Origin: Fluviispira vulneris
GTDB taxonomy: Bacteria; Bdellovibrionota_B; Oligoflexia; Silvanigrellales; Silvanigrellaceae
Length of the DNA: 64,000 bases
Assembly (NCBI RefSeq): GCF_014281055.1
Contig: NZ_JACRSE010000001.1
Location: forward strand, 558,001 to 622,000
Direction: 5' to 3'
The notes below the pieces were generated by a model. It searched no databases. It was not told the DNA's origin and saw nothing but the letters and a program-made list of their open reading frames with translations. A program made the translations under genes and the position numbers. Within the stretch, counting starts at the first letter, position 1. Every line of letters begins with the position of its first letter. This document shows positions 55,833 through 64,000 of this stretch, in pieces.

Positions 55833-57374
55833 TTGGAAAACTTATATAATAATGCAAATAACAATACAGCATTTAATAATATCCAATGTGAAAAAATCAA
55901 TAGCTTTAGAAAAAAACTTTTTTCAAGTATTGAAAATCCTATGCTAGCACAACAGAATGCATTCAAAAGAATTAAAGCACAAGTCGAAGGAACTGAAATC
56001 AATAAAGCTCTTAGATTAGATAAAATAGATAATGTTTCAGAATTCATCAAAAAGATTCCAATACAAGAATTCTCTTTTTTTGAACCTTATATTAAAAAAA
56101 CAATTGATGGCCATTCTGGGCAACTCTTTAGAGGTCGTCCGGTTTTCTATTTGACATCTTCAGCAACAACAGGTGTCAGTAAAATCATTCCTTGCAGCAA
56201 TGAAATGTTTGAAATTTTTAAAATTTTTCAATGTGAATTGATTTCAATTATGTCTGCATGCTCACCAAATATATCGATGAATTCTATTAATATTTCATTA
56301 GGAGCAAGACCTTTTTTAAGAAACATCGACTCTATCCCCCAAGGATATTTAAGCGGAATTCTTGGTGTTAATCCTCCAGATGAATTAAAAAATGGGCGAT
56401 ATCCCTCGGAAAAAGCATTTATGATTGAAGATTATAGTGAACGCTCTTTGAGAATTTATAATGAAACAAAAAATAAAGATGTTCAAATGATTTTTGGACT
56501 TCCATGTCATATATTAAATTTAGCTCACGATATTTTAAATATTAGTGGAAAACAAAGTTTAAATGAAATATGGCCAAACTTAAAAGTTCTTGGTTATTCG
56601 GGCACTCCAATTGAAAATTATGAACAAGCTTTGTTTAATGCCATTGGACATAAAGTCAGTTGCGTGGGAGCTTATGCAGCAACAGAAGGACCAATGGGTT
56701 ATGAAATACCTGAATATTCTCATGGTAATCATACTTTTACACCAACTCCTGAGCATGTTGTTTTCTCTTTTACCGACGTCGATCATCCGAATTCTACTCC
56801 TCTGGCCCTCGATGAATTAAAAGCAGGAGGAGAGTACAATGTTAATATTTCAAATATGTGTGGTTTGTTACAATACTCGATGAAAGACAGTATAAAAGTT
56901 CTCAGTATAGATCCAAGAATTTGTTACAAAGTCTTAGGTCGCAAAGACGCTGTACTTAATATAGCTTCAGAGAAAGTATCACAAAATTCAATTTTGCAAG
57001 TGATTGCAGGTTTACAACAAAAACTCAATAAAGTAATCGATCATTTCTTTGTTTACCCTAAAATATATGATCAAAAACCTCGTTATGAATGGATTTTATG
57101 TTCTGATAATCTAAAAAATATTTCTCATTTTCAGATACAATGTTTACTTGATGAATTGATGATGGAGGCATCACAAAATTACAAAAATAAAAGATTGGAA
57201 AGCGGTGCAATCCAATCCCCATCTGTCCGAATTGTTCCAGCTTATTTAACTAAACAATATTTTATACAAGGAAGTGGTCAAGGACAATTTAAAATGAAAA
57301 ATGCTTTCCCGAATAAAAGTGATTTTGATGCCTTTTGGCGCGAAAAAATCCCAAATATGGAAAAGCATTTATAA
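55833..57374 (+). CDS. GH3-family acyl-adenylating enzyme
   Basis: The 513-residue protein is related to the plant auxin-responsive GH3 family and its bacterial relatives, which adenylate carboxylic acids and ligate them to amino acids or other amines. The ATP/AMP motifs are FYLTSSATTGVSKIIPCS (phosphate-binding loop), CVGAYAATEGPMGYE (the 'YgsTEg' motif) and 'RKDAVLNIASEKVSQN' near the C-terminal lid. The start is TTG 55833 with GAGGAG 7 bases upstream. Unlike plant GH3 proteins (about 600 aa) it is shorter. Substrates are unknown. The next gene encodes a small secreted protein. Confidence 0.82.
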   Translation: MENLYNNANNNTAFNNIQCEKINSFRKKLFSSIENPMLAQQNAFKRIKAQVEGTEINKALRLDKIDNVSEFIKKIPIQEFSFFEPYIKKTIDGHSGQLFRGRPVFYLTSSATTGVSKIIPCSNEMFEIFKIFQCELISIMSACSPNISMNSINISLGARPFLRNIDSIPQGYLSGILGVNPPDELKNGRYPSEKAFMIEDYSERSLRIYNETKNKDVQMIFGLPCHILNLAHDILNISGKQSLNEIWPNLKVLGYSGTPIENYEQALFNAIGHKVSCVGAYAATEGPMGYEIPEYSHGNHTFTPTPEHVVFSFTDVDHPNSTPLALDELKAGGEYNVNISNMCGLLQYSMKDSIKVLSIDPRICYKVLGRKDAVLNIASEKVSQNSILQVIAGLQQKLNKVIDHFFVYPKIYDQKPRYEWILCSDNLKNISHFQIQCLLDELMMEASQNYKNKRLESGAIQSPSVRIVPAYLTKQYFIQGSGQGQFKMKNAFPNKSDFDAFWREKIPNMEKHL

Positions 57375-57405
57375 TTATTTATTAAAAATAATTTAATAAA
57401 TAATT
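57373..57405 (+). terminator. AT-only hairpin at the end of the GH3 gene
   Basis: AATTATTTATTAAA (57373-57386) and TTTAATAAATAATT (57392-57405) form a perfect 14-bp stem with a 5-base loop over the gene's stop codon. There is no GC clamp, so termination strength is doubtful. Confidence 0.4.
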
Positions 57406-57432
57406 TGACATATTTTTATAAATCCCTAAAAT
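57405..57432 (+). promoter_or_regulatory. Candidate sigma-70 promoter of the small secreted protein gene
   Basis: TTGACA (57405-57410), a 16-base spacer, then TAAAAT (57427-57432), about 50 bp before the gene's GTG start. Confidence 0.45.
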
Positions 57433-57481
57433 ATAAATTTGGTATTTTAACAATTTTATATATTTTTAAGGGAGATTGATT

Positions 57482-58000
57482 GTGTTCAAACTGTTCTTAG
57501 TTGCTGCTTATTTAGTCCCTTTAAATGCCATTGCCGGTGGTTTTTTAGCTTGTGTTAATCCAAATGATGAAGATGATTGGGGCTGGGCTCCACCTATCAC
57601 TGAAATGGAACATGCTCGTTGGGGCACTGGCAATCAATTTATACCAATCAACCACGAAGGTACTTGGATCAACGGTGATCACTATATCAATAAAAGAGGG
57701 CACACAGGACTCAGTGCCAATGTAAATACTGAAAAATTTGATCTAAAAACTGTAGAATTGTTTTGTAATGAATTAAAACTGCAATGCCAAAAATTAGGTA
57801 CTAAATATACCAGTGTTCACGTTAAAGGAATTAAATATTTGCCGTTTAAATTTGGCTATATCAGCTTTTCTTATTATCTAGGAGACAAAAATAATCCTGA
57901 CACATTTGACACATCTAGAAAAAATTTAAGATCAACTACCTGCCCAAATATGAATTACCCTGATTTCCCAAATGATGGTGGTGTATTTTATATTTTTTAA
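57482..58000 (+). CDS. Small secreted protein of unknown function
   Basis: GTG 57482 is set by AAGGGAG 7 bases upstream. The protein (172 aa) has a signal peptide cleaved about after LNAIAG, then an acidic, Trp-rich start (NDEDDWGWAPP), and four Cys residues in the mature part that could form disulfides. It has no recognised domain. It converges on the ABC gene with 6 bp between stops. A TTG at 57476 is too close to the ribosome site to be used. Confidence 0.65.
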   Translation: MFKLFLVAAYLVPLNAIAGGFLACVNPNDEDDWGWAPPITEMEHARWGTGNQFIPINHEGTWINGDHYINKRGHTGLSANVNTEKFDLKTVELFCNELKLQCQKLGTKYTSVHVKGIKYLPFKFGYISFSYYLGDKNNPDTFDTSRKNLRSTTCPNMNYPDFPNDGGVFYIF

Positions 58001-58006
58001 CACAAA

Positions 58007-61000
58007 TTATTGAAATTTATGATACTCAATATCTTCATAAGAAATTGGTATATGATAATTTCCTTTTTCTGCATTTACTCGATGCATTTCCCCATTTTCT
58101 ATACAAATAACGTCAGGACACAATTGTATTAATGGAGACTTTGCGTCGGTAGAAATCAGAATTGTTGAGTCAACAAATTCCCGTTCAATAAGATCAATAA
58201 TCCGCATTTCTATCTCTTCTGGAACAGAAACATTATCTAATAATAAAATTTTATTTCCATGCAACAATGCTTTCGCAAACGAAATAAGAACGAGTTCTCC
58301 CGACCAAAGCAGTTGATTGGGAAACTCATCCATTTTTGAATTCAAACCATTTCGCAAAATTGCTACAGATTGTGCCATACCAACACGATTCAGCACAGAC
58401 CAAATTTCTGAGTCGTCAAAATATTCGAAAGGATCTAAATTTTCCCTTAAACTTAAAAAGGGAAAAAATGAATTCAATGAAATATATGCAAAACGATTGC
58501 GTAACTCAATTGGATTTATTTTTAATATATCCTCATCATCTAAAAATATTGTTCCCTCTTGAAAAGGAACAAATTGCAATAAAGTTGCAAAAAATGGAGA
58601 TAATTTAGCATTATCTCCATATTCAAGTATCGCCAATCGAGACGCATGAGAAATAAAGAGATCTAAGTTTTTAATCGGCTTAGGATATGAGTCAGTACCC
58701 TGTGAAGTTAACGACATAATACGCAATGTGCCTTTTTGTGGCCAATACTCAGAAGTAGAATAACGAATATCTTCATTTTCTTCGTGCATAATTGAAGTGC
58801 GTATTAGATTTTCGAAATGCGGCAAGCACGCAATAAATGTATTCATTTCATTTGTTATATTAAAAATTGCTTGAAAAAATAATATAGTAGCAACAACAAC
58901 TAAAGTCACTGTCCCCGCAGAAATTACGTCATAAAAAGACACAAAATAAACCAATGAAACACAGACTAAAAAGCAAAAAAAGGCTAAAATAAAAAGAGAA
59001 AACTTTACAATAATTTTATCTTTTTCACTCTCAATTTTTTGGGTATTATTAATATCCGCTTGAAATTTTTCTAATAGATAATTGCGCAATGAATAGGAAT
59101 GCGCTTGGGTATAAAGTGAGAAAAAATATTTTGAAAAATGCGATAGTTTATTCAATTCCAATTTTATATTCGTTAGGGCATGATAAAACTTATTTTTATT
59201 AATCAAAATAAAGACTGAAACAAAAGCAATCATACCTAAAATAAGACAAAGTGCAGATAGATTAGTTATTGCTAAGAGAAAGCAACCAGCTAAAAAAAAC
59301 ACACTTCTCACAAGCAAGGAGGTAAAAGTGGAAAAAAGTTTATCTTTTACCAGAGAAAACTCTTCTATATATTGAGCAGTGTAAGATATTTCGTGTTTAT
59401 GATCTTTAATTAAAATATCATAAACTTTCTTTTCTAATGAAGAACCTAAGAAACTATTGATGCCAGCATTTTTTAAGTGAAAATAGAAAAAACTGACTAA
59501 AGAAAAAATTGCGAAAGTACAAAATAACGATACTTGCCAAAAATGTGTCATTCTCTCTTGGAAATATTCGGAAAACAAAATAAAGAAAGCAGAACAGAGA
59601 AAAAACTGTGATAAAAGAGCTAAACCAAAACTCGGCCAAGCTCTTTTATCTTTAAAAAAATATTTTACAAAATATTTTAATGAATTAAACACTGATTTAT
59701 AATAAATATTTTCAACTTTTTTGCCTTCGGCATTTTCAGCAGGATCGTCTAGCTTTTGAGATACATTTAATAAAGGAGATCTAAAGTTTTGCGTTTTCTT
59801 TATTTGCTGATATTGAGAAAATTCAAAGCGCCGAGAATCTGCACTTGCATAGTACAATCGAGCATAAGCACCAGATTTTTCTACGAGCGAGCTATGCGCT
59901 CCTTGTTCAACAATAATTCCATCTTTCATAACTAGAATCTGATGACAAAGAGAAGCGAATTCTAATTTTTCTGTCACAAAAATACGCACTGAATTTACTA
60001 GTTGTTTTTGTAAAGCTTCATTGAAAATATGTGAGGCATCTTCTTTAGAGAGATCAAGAAAAGGATCATTGAAGTAATAATAATCAGCTTTTCCATAAAT
60101 AGTTCGTGCAATACATATTTTTTTAATGAAACTTTTCGTAAAGATATTCACCGAAGGAAAAACAACTGTTTCATCACCATTTTCCAAAGCATTCATTTCT
60201 TCTTCTAGAGCACAGGAACGTATGGTTTCAATATATCTACGACCTTCAAATTCTCTTCCTAAAATAATATTTTCTCTCAATGTTCCTTCAAACAAAATAT
60301 TCATTTTGGATAAAATCTCAAAATTCTGCGCAAATGAAGCTTCACCGCTGACTAAATGCAATTCTCCAGCACAGGCATTGAGGAATGCTGACTTTCCTGC
60401 TGACTTATGTCCAACAACGGCAATAAGTTGTCCTGGTTTAGTCTCAAAGGACAAATTATAAAGACACAGACCCTCTGGGGAAAAAAAAGACGCATTTTGT
60501 AAATAAAGTTTAGAAGAATTTGTTTTTTTATTTTTTGGATCGTTAAGAATATTTTCCCACTCTTGCTCCCAATTTTCTTGTATTTTTGAATCTTTCGAAA
60601 AGTTTTGCTTTAATAAAATAGGAAAACGATACTTTTCAAAAAGATTTTTCCATTCTTTACTTGTTGAAAGAAGATAAAGAGTATTTGCATAAAAATGTGC
60701 GACTAAAATAAAAAGTATGACTAGTTTAGTTAAATCAGAAGACGACATACTTTTATTGAGATAAGCAAAAATAGCTAAACTTGGTATTGCAATAACAAAA
60801 CCTGAAGCATAATAAATAACGCGAGAAAAAGCGATATTTTTAAGTATACCCTTACTAATCTTTTGTGCATACTCCTGTGATAGATTTATTTTCCTTAAAA
60901 AAAAGGATTCCATAGCTAAATAGCGCACTCTATTTCCATAAGAAAAAATTTTCTTTAGCAACTCACTTCTAAACAAGGATAGCTGAGAAATTTTTTGAAA

Positions 61001-61654
61001 AATATGTGTAAGTTTACTATTGCTAAAATACTGAAATACGAATAGAGAAAGAAGTAAAGCAAGTGGAACAAAGAATATATTACCCATTATCTTATAAATT
61101 AAATAATATGCAACAAAAAGAGCTGGAATAGAAAAGAATCCTATTAAAATCTTAGGAAAAAAAGCGCATTTATCAATTATTTGCTCATCATTTCCGTTGA
61201 TAAAATTTCTATATAAAAACTGACTGGAGTTTTTTTCTGAGTTTTCACAAATTTTTGCAATTAATAATAATGAATGATATTTAATCACTCGAGCCCATTG
61301 TATTAAAACTTTATTTTTTACATACAAGATAAAGGAAAATAACACAATGAATAACAATAAATAAACAGAAGCCGTGAACAAACGTGCCTGTGCAATAGGG
61401 GATGTAGAACGCAAAAAGAATTGCAAATAAAAATCAATTGCATATGGAAAACATAATATAAATGATAACAAAAATGTTTGTATAACTGAAACAAATAATA
61501 TCTGCCGTCTGTATGTATAAAAAAATAACCACCAAAAAGATTTTTTACTATTCTCTACTTTTCGAAAAATATCATCTGTAGAATCTAAATTTTTTGCAGA
61601 AATAAAATCTTTAACGAATACAAACCAAGAGTTTTTTTTATGAAATCCAAACAT
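58007..61654 (-). CDS. Full-length ABCC/MRP-like ABC protein with degenerate ATPase motifs
   Basis: The 1215 residues run TM domain - NBD1 - TM domain - NBD2. NBD1 (about 385-600) keeps Walker A GHKSAGKS (415-422) and the ABCC-specific order 'GTLRENIILG...CALEEEMNALENGDETVV...KKICIARTIYGKADYYYFNDP', but the signature LSGGQ reads FTKSF and the switch His reads Glu (VTEK). NBD2 keeps 'SLRENLDPFEYFDDSEIWSVLNRV', a hallmark of MRP NBD2, while Walker A reads YGDNAKLS, the signature LLWSGE, Walker B LLLDNVS, and the switch His is replaced (STDA). It overlaps the upstream membrane-protein gene by 17 bp. Likely inactive or unusual as a pump. Confidence 0.85.
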   Translation of the reverse strand: MFGFHKKNSWFVFVKDFISAKNLDSTDDIFRKVENSKKSFWWLFFYTYRRQILFVSVIQTFLLSFILCFPYAIDFYLQFFLRSTSPIAQARLFTASVYLLLFIVLFSFILYVKNKVLIQWARVIKYHSLLLIAKICENSEKNSSQFLYRNFINGNDEQIIDKCAFFPKILIGFFSIPALFVAYYLIYKIMGNIFFVPLALLLSLFVFQYFSNSKLTHIFQKISQLSLFRSELLKKIFSYGNRVRYLAMESFFLRKINLSQEYAQKISKGILKNIAFSRVIYYASGFVIAIPSLAIFAYLNKSMSSSDLTKLVILFILVAHFYANTLYLLSTSKEWKNLFEKYRFPILLKQNFSKDSKIQENWEQEWENILNDPKNKKTNSSKLYLQNASFFSPEGLCLYNLSFETKPGQLIAVVGHKSAGKSAFLNACAGELHLVSGEASFAQNFEILSKMNILFEGTLRENIILGREFEGRRYIETIRSCALEEEMNALENGDETVVFPSVNIFTKSFIKKICIARTIYGKADYYYFNDPFLDLSKEDASHIFNEALQKQLVNSVRIFVTEKLEFASLCHQILVMKDGIIVEQGAHSSLVEKSGAYARLYYASADSRRFEFSQYQQIKKTQNFRSPLLNVSQKLDDPAENAEGKKVENIYYKSVFNSLKYFVKYFFKDKRAWPSFGLALLSQFFLCSAFFILFSEYFQERMTHFWQVSLFCTFAIFSLVSFFYFHLKNAGINSFLGSSLEKKVYDILIKDHKHEISYTAQYIEEFSLVKDKLFSTFTSLLVRSVFFLAGCFLLAITNLSALCLILGMIAFVSVFILINKNKFYHALTNIKLELNKLSHFSKYFFSLYTQAHSYSLRNYLLEKFQADINNTQKIESEKDKIIVKFSLFILAFFCFLVCVSLVYFVSFYDVISAGTVTLVVVATILFFQAIFNITNEMNTFIACLPHFENLIRTSIMHEENEDIRYSTSEYWPQKGTLRIMSLTSQGTDSYPKPIKNLDLFISHASRLAILEYGDNAKLSPFFATLLQFVPFQEGTIFLDDEDILKINPIELRNRFAYISLNSFFPFLSLRENLDPFEYFDDSEIWSVLNRVGMAQSVAILRNGLNSKMDEFPNQLLWSGELVLISFAKALLHGNKILLLDNVSVPEEIEMRIIDLIEREFVDSTILISTDAKSPLIQLCPDVICIENGEMHRVNAEKGNYHIPISYEDIEYHKFQ

Positions 61655-62570
61655 ATTCGTATTTCAACCTTTTCGTTGTTAGCAAAAAAATAGTAATTAG
61701 AAAATACAAAACAACTGCTATAACATTTGCAGGACCAGACATCCACCAATGACCAGATTCTATAACAAAACGTGAGGCAATGACATAATAGACTATATTT
61801 TGAATTGATGCTGCAAGCAATACTGGAACAAGAGATCTATTTGCATTATTTATTTGCAATTCATTTGTAAGCATAGCTTCACTTTTTCTTTCAGGCAACG
61901 AAAGCCAAAAATAAAATGCAGACAATGAAATAAGCAAAACCAACCAACATAAAATATATCTTATATTTTGGAGACCACCTCCTAAATAACCAAACCATAA
62001 AAAAGGTAACAAAATAATAAACTGAAGCAGGCCAGCAAGCAACCATGGAAATGGAAGAGATGCACTCTTAGCGATTTCAATAAAAAAGCCACGCAATGAG
62101 ATTTCAAAAGCAAATGAAACCACTATGCAATAAAAAACAGCAGGTAACCACGCTGAAAAAAGCAAAAATAATGCTGATGCAATATGATCGCCTTCCATAT
62201 GCAAAGCGAGAGTTGGTTCATCGATATTAATAGTAAGTAAATATTGGCTTATATATAAAGCAATTGAAGCCACTATGGATGGAATTAGAAAAGCCCAAAT
62301 GATTTTTTTAGAAAAATTTGGAATAAATAAATAATTTTTTATAGGAATTTTTAAAAACAAAGAAATAAAAAAACCCAATATAAAAGGTATCAAAGATATA
62401 AGTAAAAATACAGTTAAAATATAATTTTGTTTTGTTAAGTTATCGTTTAGATAAATTTGTGCACACCATGTTATAGATATAGTTATTAAAATATAGATTA
62501 GAGTCACAATTCGATATTTATTTTTGTTTTCTTGCCATTTTATCTTTGTAATCAGCTGTAAATTTTTCAA
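61638..62570 (-). CDS. Polytopic membrane protein, CPBP-like
   Basis: The 310-residue protein has about eight hydrophobic segments. 'FAFEISLRGFFIEIAK' followed by a long hydrophobic helix resembles motif 1 of CPBP (Abi/CAAX protease-like) membrane proteins, EExxxR, but only one Glu is present, and the later His motifs are not obvious. So it is a degenerate relative at best. The start is TTG 62570 by frame, inside the 3' end of the REC-TPR gene (overlap 53 bp); GTG 62507 would also work. It overlaps the ABC gene by 17 bp, so the two are very likely co-translated and act together at the membrane. Confidence 0.62.
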   Translation of the reverse strand: MKNLQLITKIKWQENKNKYRIVTLIYILITISITWCAQIYLNDNLTKQNYILTVFLLISLIPFILGFFISLFLKIPIKNYLFIPNFSKKIIWAFLIPSIVASIALYISQYLLTINIDEPTLALHMEGDHIASALFLLFSAWLPAVFYCIVVSFAFEISLRGFFIEIAKSASLPFPWLLAGLLQFIILLPFLWFGYLGGGLQNIRYILCWLVLLISLSAFYFWLSLPERKSEAMLTNELQINNANRSLVPVLLAASIQNIVYYVIASRFVIESGHWWMSGPANVIAVVLYFLITIFLLTTKRLKYEYVWIS

Positions 62571-63786
62571 TGCCTTTTTCCTGAAATTCTTTTAATATTT
62601 TCTTCTCAGCAAGCAGATCGAGCTCATCGGTTGCTAAAGCAGCCTGAAAACAGCTTAATGCACTTGCAATATTGCCGTCTCGATAGTACGCCATTCCAAG
62701 ATTAAAATAAACGTGCCCTTTGAATTTATCAAAAAATTGCAAAGCATTTTCATAAAATAAAATTGCTTCTTTTACTTTTCCATTTCGCACCAATGCAACG
62801 CCCTTGTTGTTGTAAAAACTTGCGAGCGTGCGGCTTTCAAAATTTCCTTCTATTTTTTCAAAAAAAGATTTGGCTTTATCAAAATTTCCATTCACAGAAT
62901 TGGCTTTTGTCATACCTATGAGAGCATCTTTATGGGCAGGATCTGCATCTAAAGCCTCATTATATTTTTCTTCAGCTCCAGCAATATCATCTAAACCCAG
63001 CAACGCATCTCCCACCATTACTTTATGATTTAAGTTGTTTGGACTTTTATTTTCTAATTTTTGATATATCAACAATGCCTCATCAAAACGCCCCACCATG
63101 CAAAGAGCTTTTCCTAATGTATTTAAAGATTTTAAATTCTCTTCCGCTGGATTCTCTTGTTTATTTTTGAAAAAGTTTTTTAAAAACTCGACGGCTTCTC
63201 CATATTGTTTTTTTAAAATTCGTATTTCACCACCTAAATAAACATAGCGAGGATTTTTATTGATTTCGTCTTCTATCCCAGGAGTTTTTAAAAGTTCATC
63301 ACATTCAAGAATTTTTTCTTCATTTAATAAATGATGCAATTCTTTTAATTTTAAAGTGGTTGATTTCGACTGATTGTAATCCGCTCTCACAACTTCCATC
63401 ATTTTTAAATAATCATTGGCATTCACAGGTTTAATAATGCTGTGGTAAACATCAAGCTCAACCATTAAAAATGAATCTTCAGGAGTGATCACCTGTGAAC
63501 AAACAACAAATTCAATGTGATCATAAAGAGGATCACGTCTTAAGCGTTGAATAAAAACATATCCTGACATATCTGTCATTTGCCAATCAAATGCAACAAT
63601 TTGAATGCTTGCAGACTCTTTTGCTAGAATCTCAAGAGCTTCTTTGGCGGATGCTGAGTTCTTTACCTCAAAATTTCCACTTTTAGTCAACACACCCATA
63701 AAGAAAGTACGCAAATCGGATTTTTCTTCAACGATAAGAACACAGACCTTATCCCCGCCACTTGTATTTGCCTCCCCGTCAGCCAT
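62518..63786 (-). CDS. Response regulator (REC) fused to TPR repeats
   Basis: The 422-residue protein (ATG 63786, GGAGAGGAGA upstream; a TTG at 63798 is less likely) begins with a receiver domain: VLIVEEKSDLRTFF with the acidic pocket, IVAFDWQMTDMSG with the phospho-accepting Asp, and 'SIIKPV' with the conserved Lys. Residues about 140-400 form TPR repeats, for example 'LGKALCMVGRFDEALLIYQKLENKSPNN' and 'YFNLGMAYYRDGNIASALSCFQAAL' in outline. No DNA-binding or output enzyme domain, so it probably acts through protein contact. It is the first gene of the operon with the membrane protein and the ABCC-like protein. Confidence 0.88.
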   Translation of the reverse strand: MADGEANTSGGDKVCVLIVEEKSDLRTFFMGVLTKSGNFEVKNSASAKEALEILAKESASIQIVAFDWQMTDMSGYVFIQRLRRDPLYDHIEFVVCSQVITPEDSFLMVELDVYHSIIKPVNANDYLKMMEVVRADYNQSKSTTLKLKELHHLLNEEKILECDELLKTPGIEDEINKNPRYVYLGGEIRILKKQYGEAVEFLKNFFKNKQENPAEENLKSLNTLGKALCMVGRFDEALLIYQKLENKSPNNLNHKVMVGDALLGLDDIAGAEEKYNEALDADPAHKDALIGMTKANSVNGNFDKAKSFFEKIEGNFESRTLASFYNNKGVALVRNGKVKEAILFYENALQFFDKFKGHVYFNLGMAYYRDGNIASALSCFQAALATDELDLLAEKKILKEFQEKGIEKFTADYKDKMARKQK

Positions 63787-63981
63787 TCTCCTCTCCAAAT
63801 AAGTAAAAAAGCCCCCTTCTGAAGCGTCTTTCGATTATCGGCTAAGAATATTAAATCTCTAGAGAAAAGTATATGGATCAACATCTATCCGGAGAATTTG
63901 CCGATTGATTTCCTTATCCAGAAAGACTTCGGTTGGAAATAAATGTGCAGGATGTAATTTCTTTTGAGAGGAGATACAAAG

Positions 63982-64000
63982 TTGAACACGGAATTCGTTA
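63982..64000 (+). CDS. Possible start of a plus-strand gene (partial)
   Basis: GAGAGGAG at 63966-63973 lies 8 bases before TTG 63982, and the frame is open to the window's end (TTG AAC ACG GAA TTC GTT). TTG starts with strong ribosome sites are common in this window. Only six codons are visible. Confidence 0.35.

Noticed and set aside
63951-63966. TGGAAATAAATGTGCA as a third sigma-54 promoter
   Set aside because: GG and GC are in register, but TGTGCA differs from TTGCA and the downstream gene is barely visible.

Overview
The window is AT-rich chromosomal DNA from a Gram-negative bacterium. Outer-membrane machinery is explicit: an LptE-like lipoprotein, a LolC/E-type lipoprotein-releasing permease, TonB, ExbB and ExbD, and many lipobox lipoproteins. 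Chemotaxis-type signalling proteins, frequent TTG/GTG starts, overlapping genes and several proteins that look host-directed recall the Bdellovibrionota/Oligoflexia (Silvanigrella-like) lineage. That placement is inference from overall impression, not from a marker gene.

Layout. Positions 1-9130 hold a broken glycosyltransferase C-terminus, glutaredoxin, LptE, transketolase, a PAP2 phosphatase, a membrane-tethered PD-(D/E)XK protein, a sulfite-reductase-like domain fused to a long Ala/Pro/Glu-rich tail, KhpA and a lipoprotein. Positions 9237-13200 are an accessory patch: an Rpn-type nuclease gene beside a decayed copy of itself, an APH-like kinase and the remnant of a sugar epimerase. A 744-aa lipoprotein and a 1.1-kb gene-free stretch follow. 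Positions 16.5-19.9 kb carry glpK, nagZ and tonB. Positions 20-23.6 kb carry two stand-alone genes: a divergent kinase-like protein and a C26 GATase with a long N-terminal extension. Each has a -24/-12 (sigma-54) promoter match followed by a leader inverted repeat.

Positions 23.6-39.4 kb contain a peptide-binding protein, a BI-1 family protein, the dusB-rlmN pair, a DUF4301-like protein with an overlapping partner, an S41 protease, an EamA transporter, the exbB-exbD-gshA block, an aldo/keto reductase and lolC. ClpB (39.6-42.2 kb) converges on an orphan TssK-like gene, which is followed by a secreted eight-repeat propeller protein. Positions 45-50 kb hold an EamA remnant, a solute-binding protein, an MFS transporter and a SprT/DUF2786 protein. 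Positions 48.8-54.3 kb are a tight minus-strand cluster of cheA, cheW and two lipoproteins. Maf, YggS, a GH3-family adenylase and a small secreted protein follow on the plus strand. The window closes with an overlapping three-gene minus-strand operon: REC-TPR protein, polytopic membrane protein, and a 1215-aa ABC protein that aligns along its whole length with eukaryotic ABCC/MRP transporters but has lost most ATPase motifs.

Most worth pursuing: the paired sigma-54 genes at 20-23.6 kb, the ATPase-degenerate ABCC-like operon at 58-63.8 kb, the orphan TssK, and the propeller whose paired cysteines are lost together in one blade. No tRNA, rRNA or CRISPR array was recognised.
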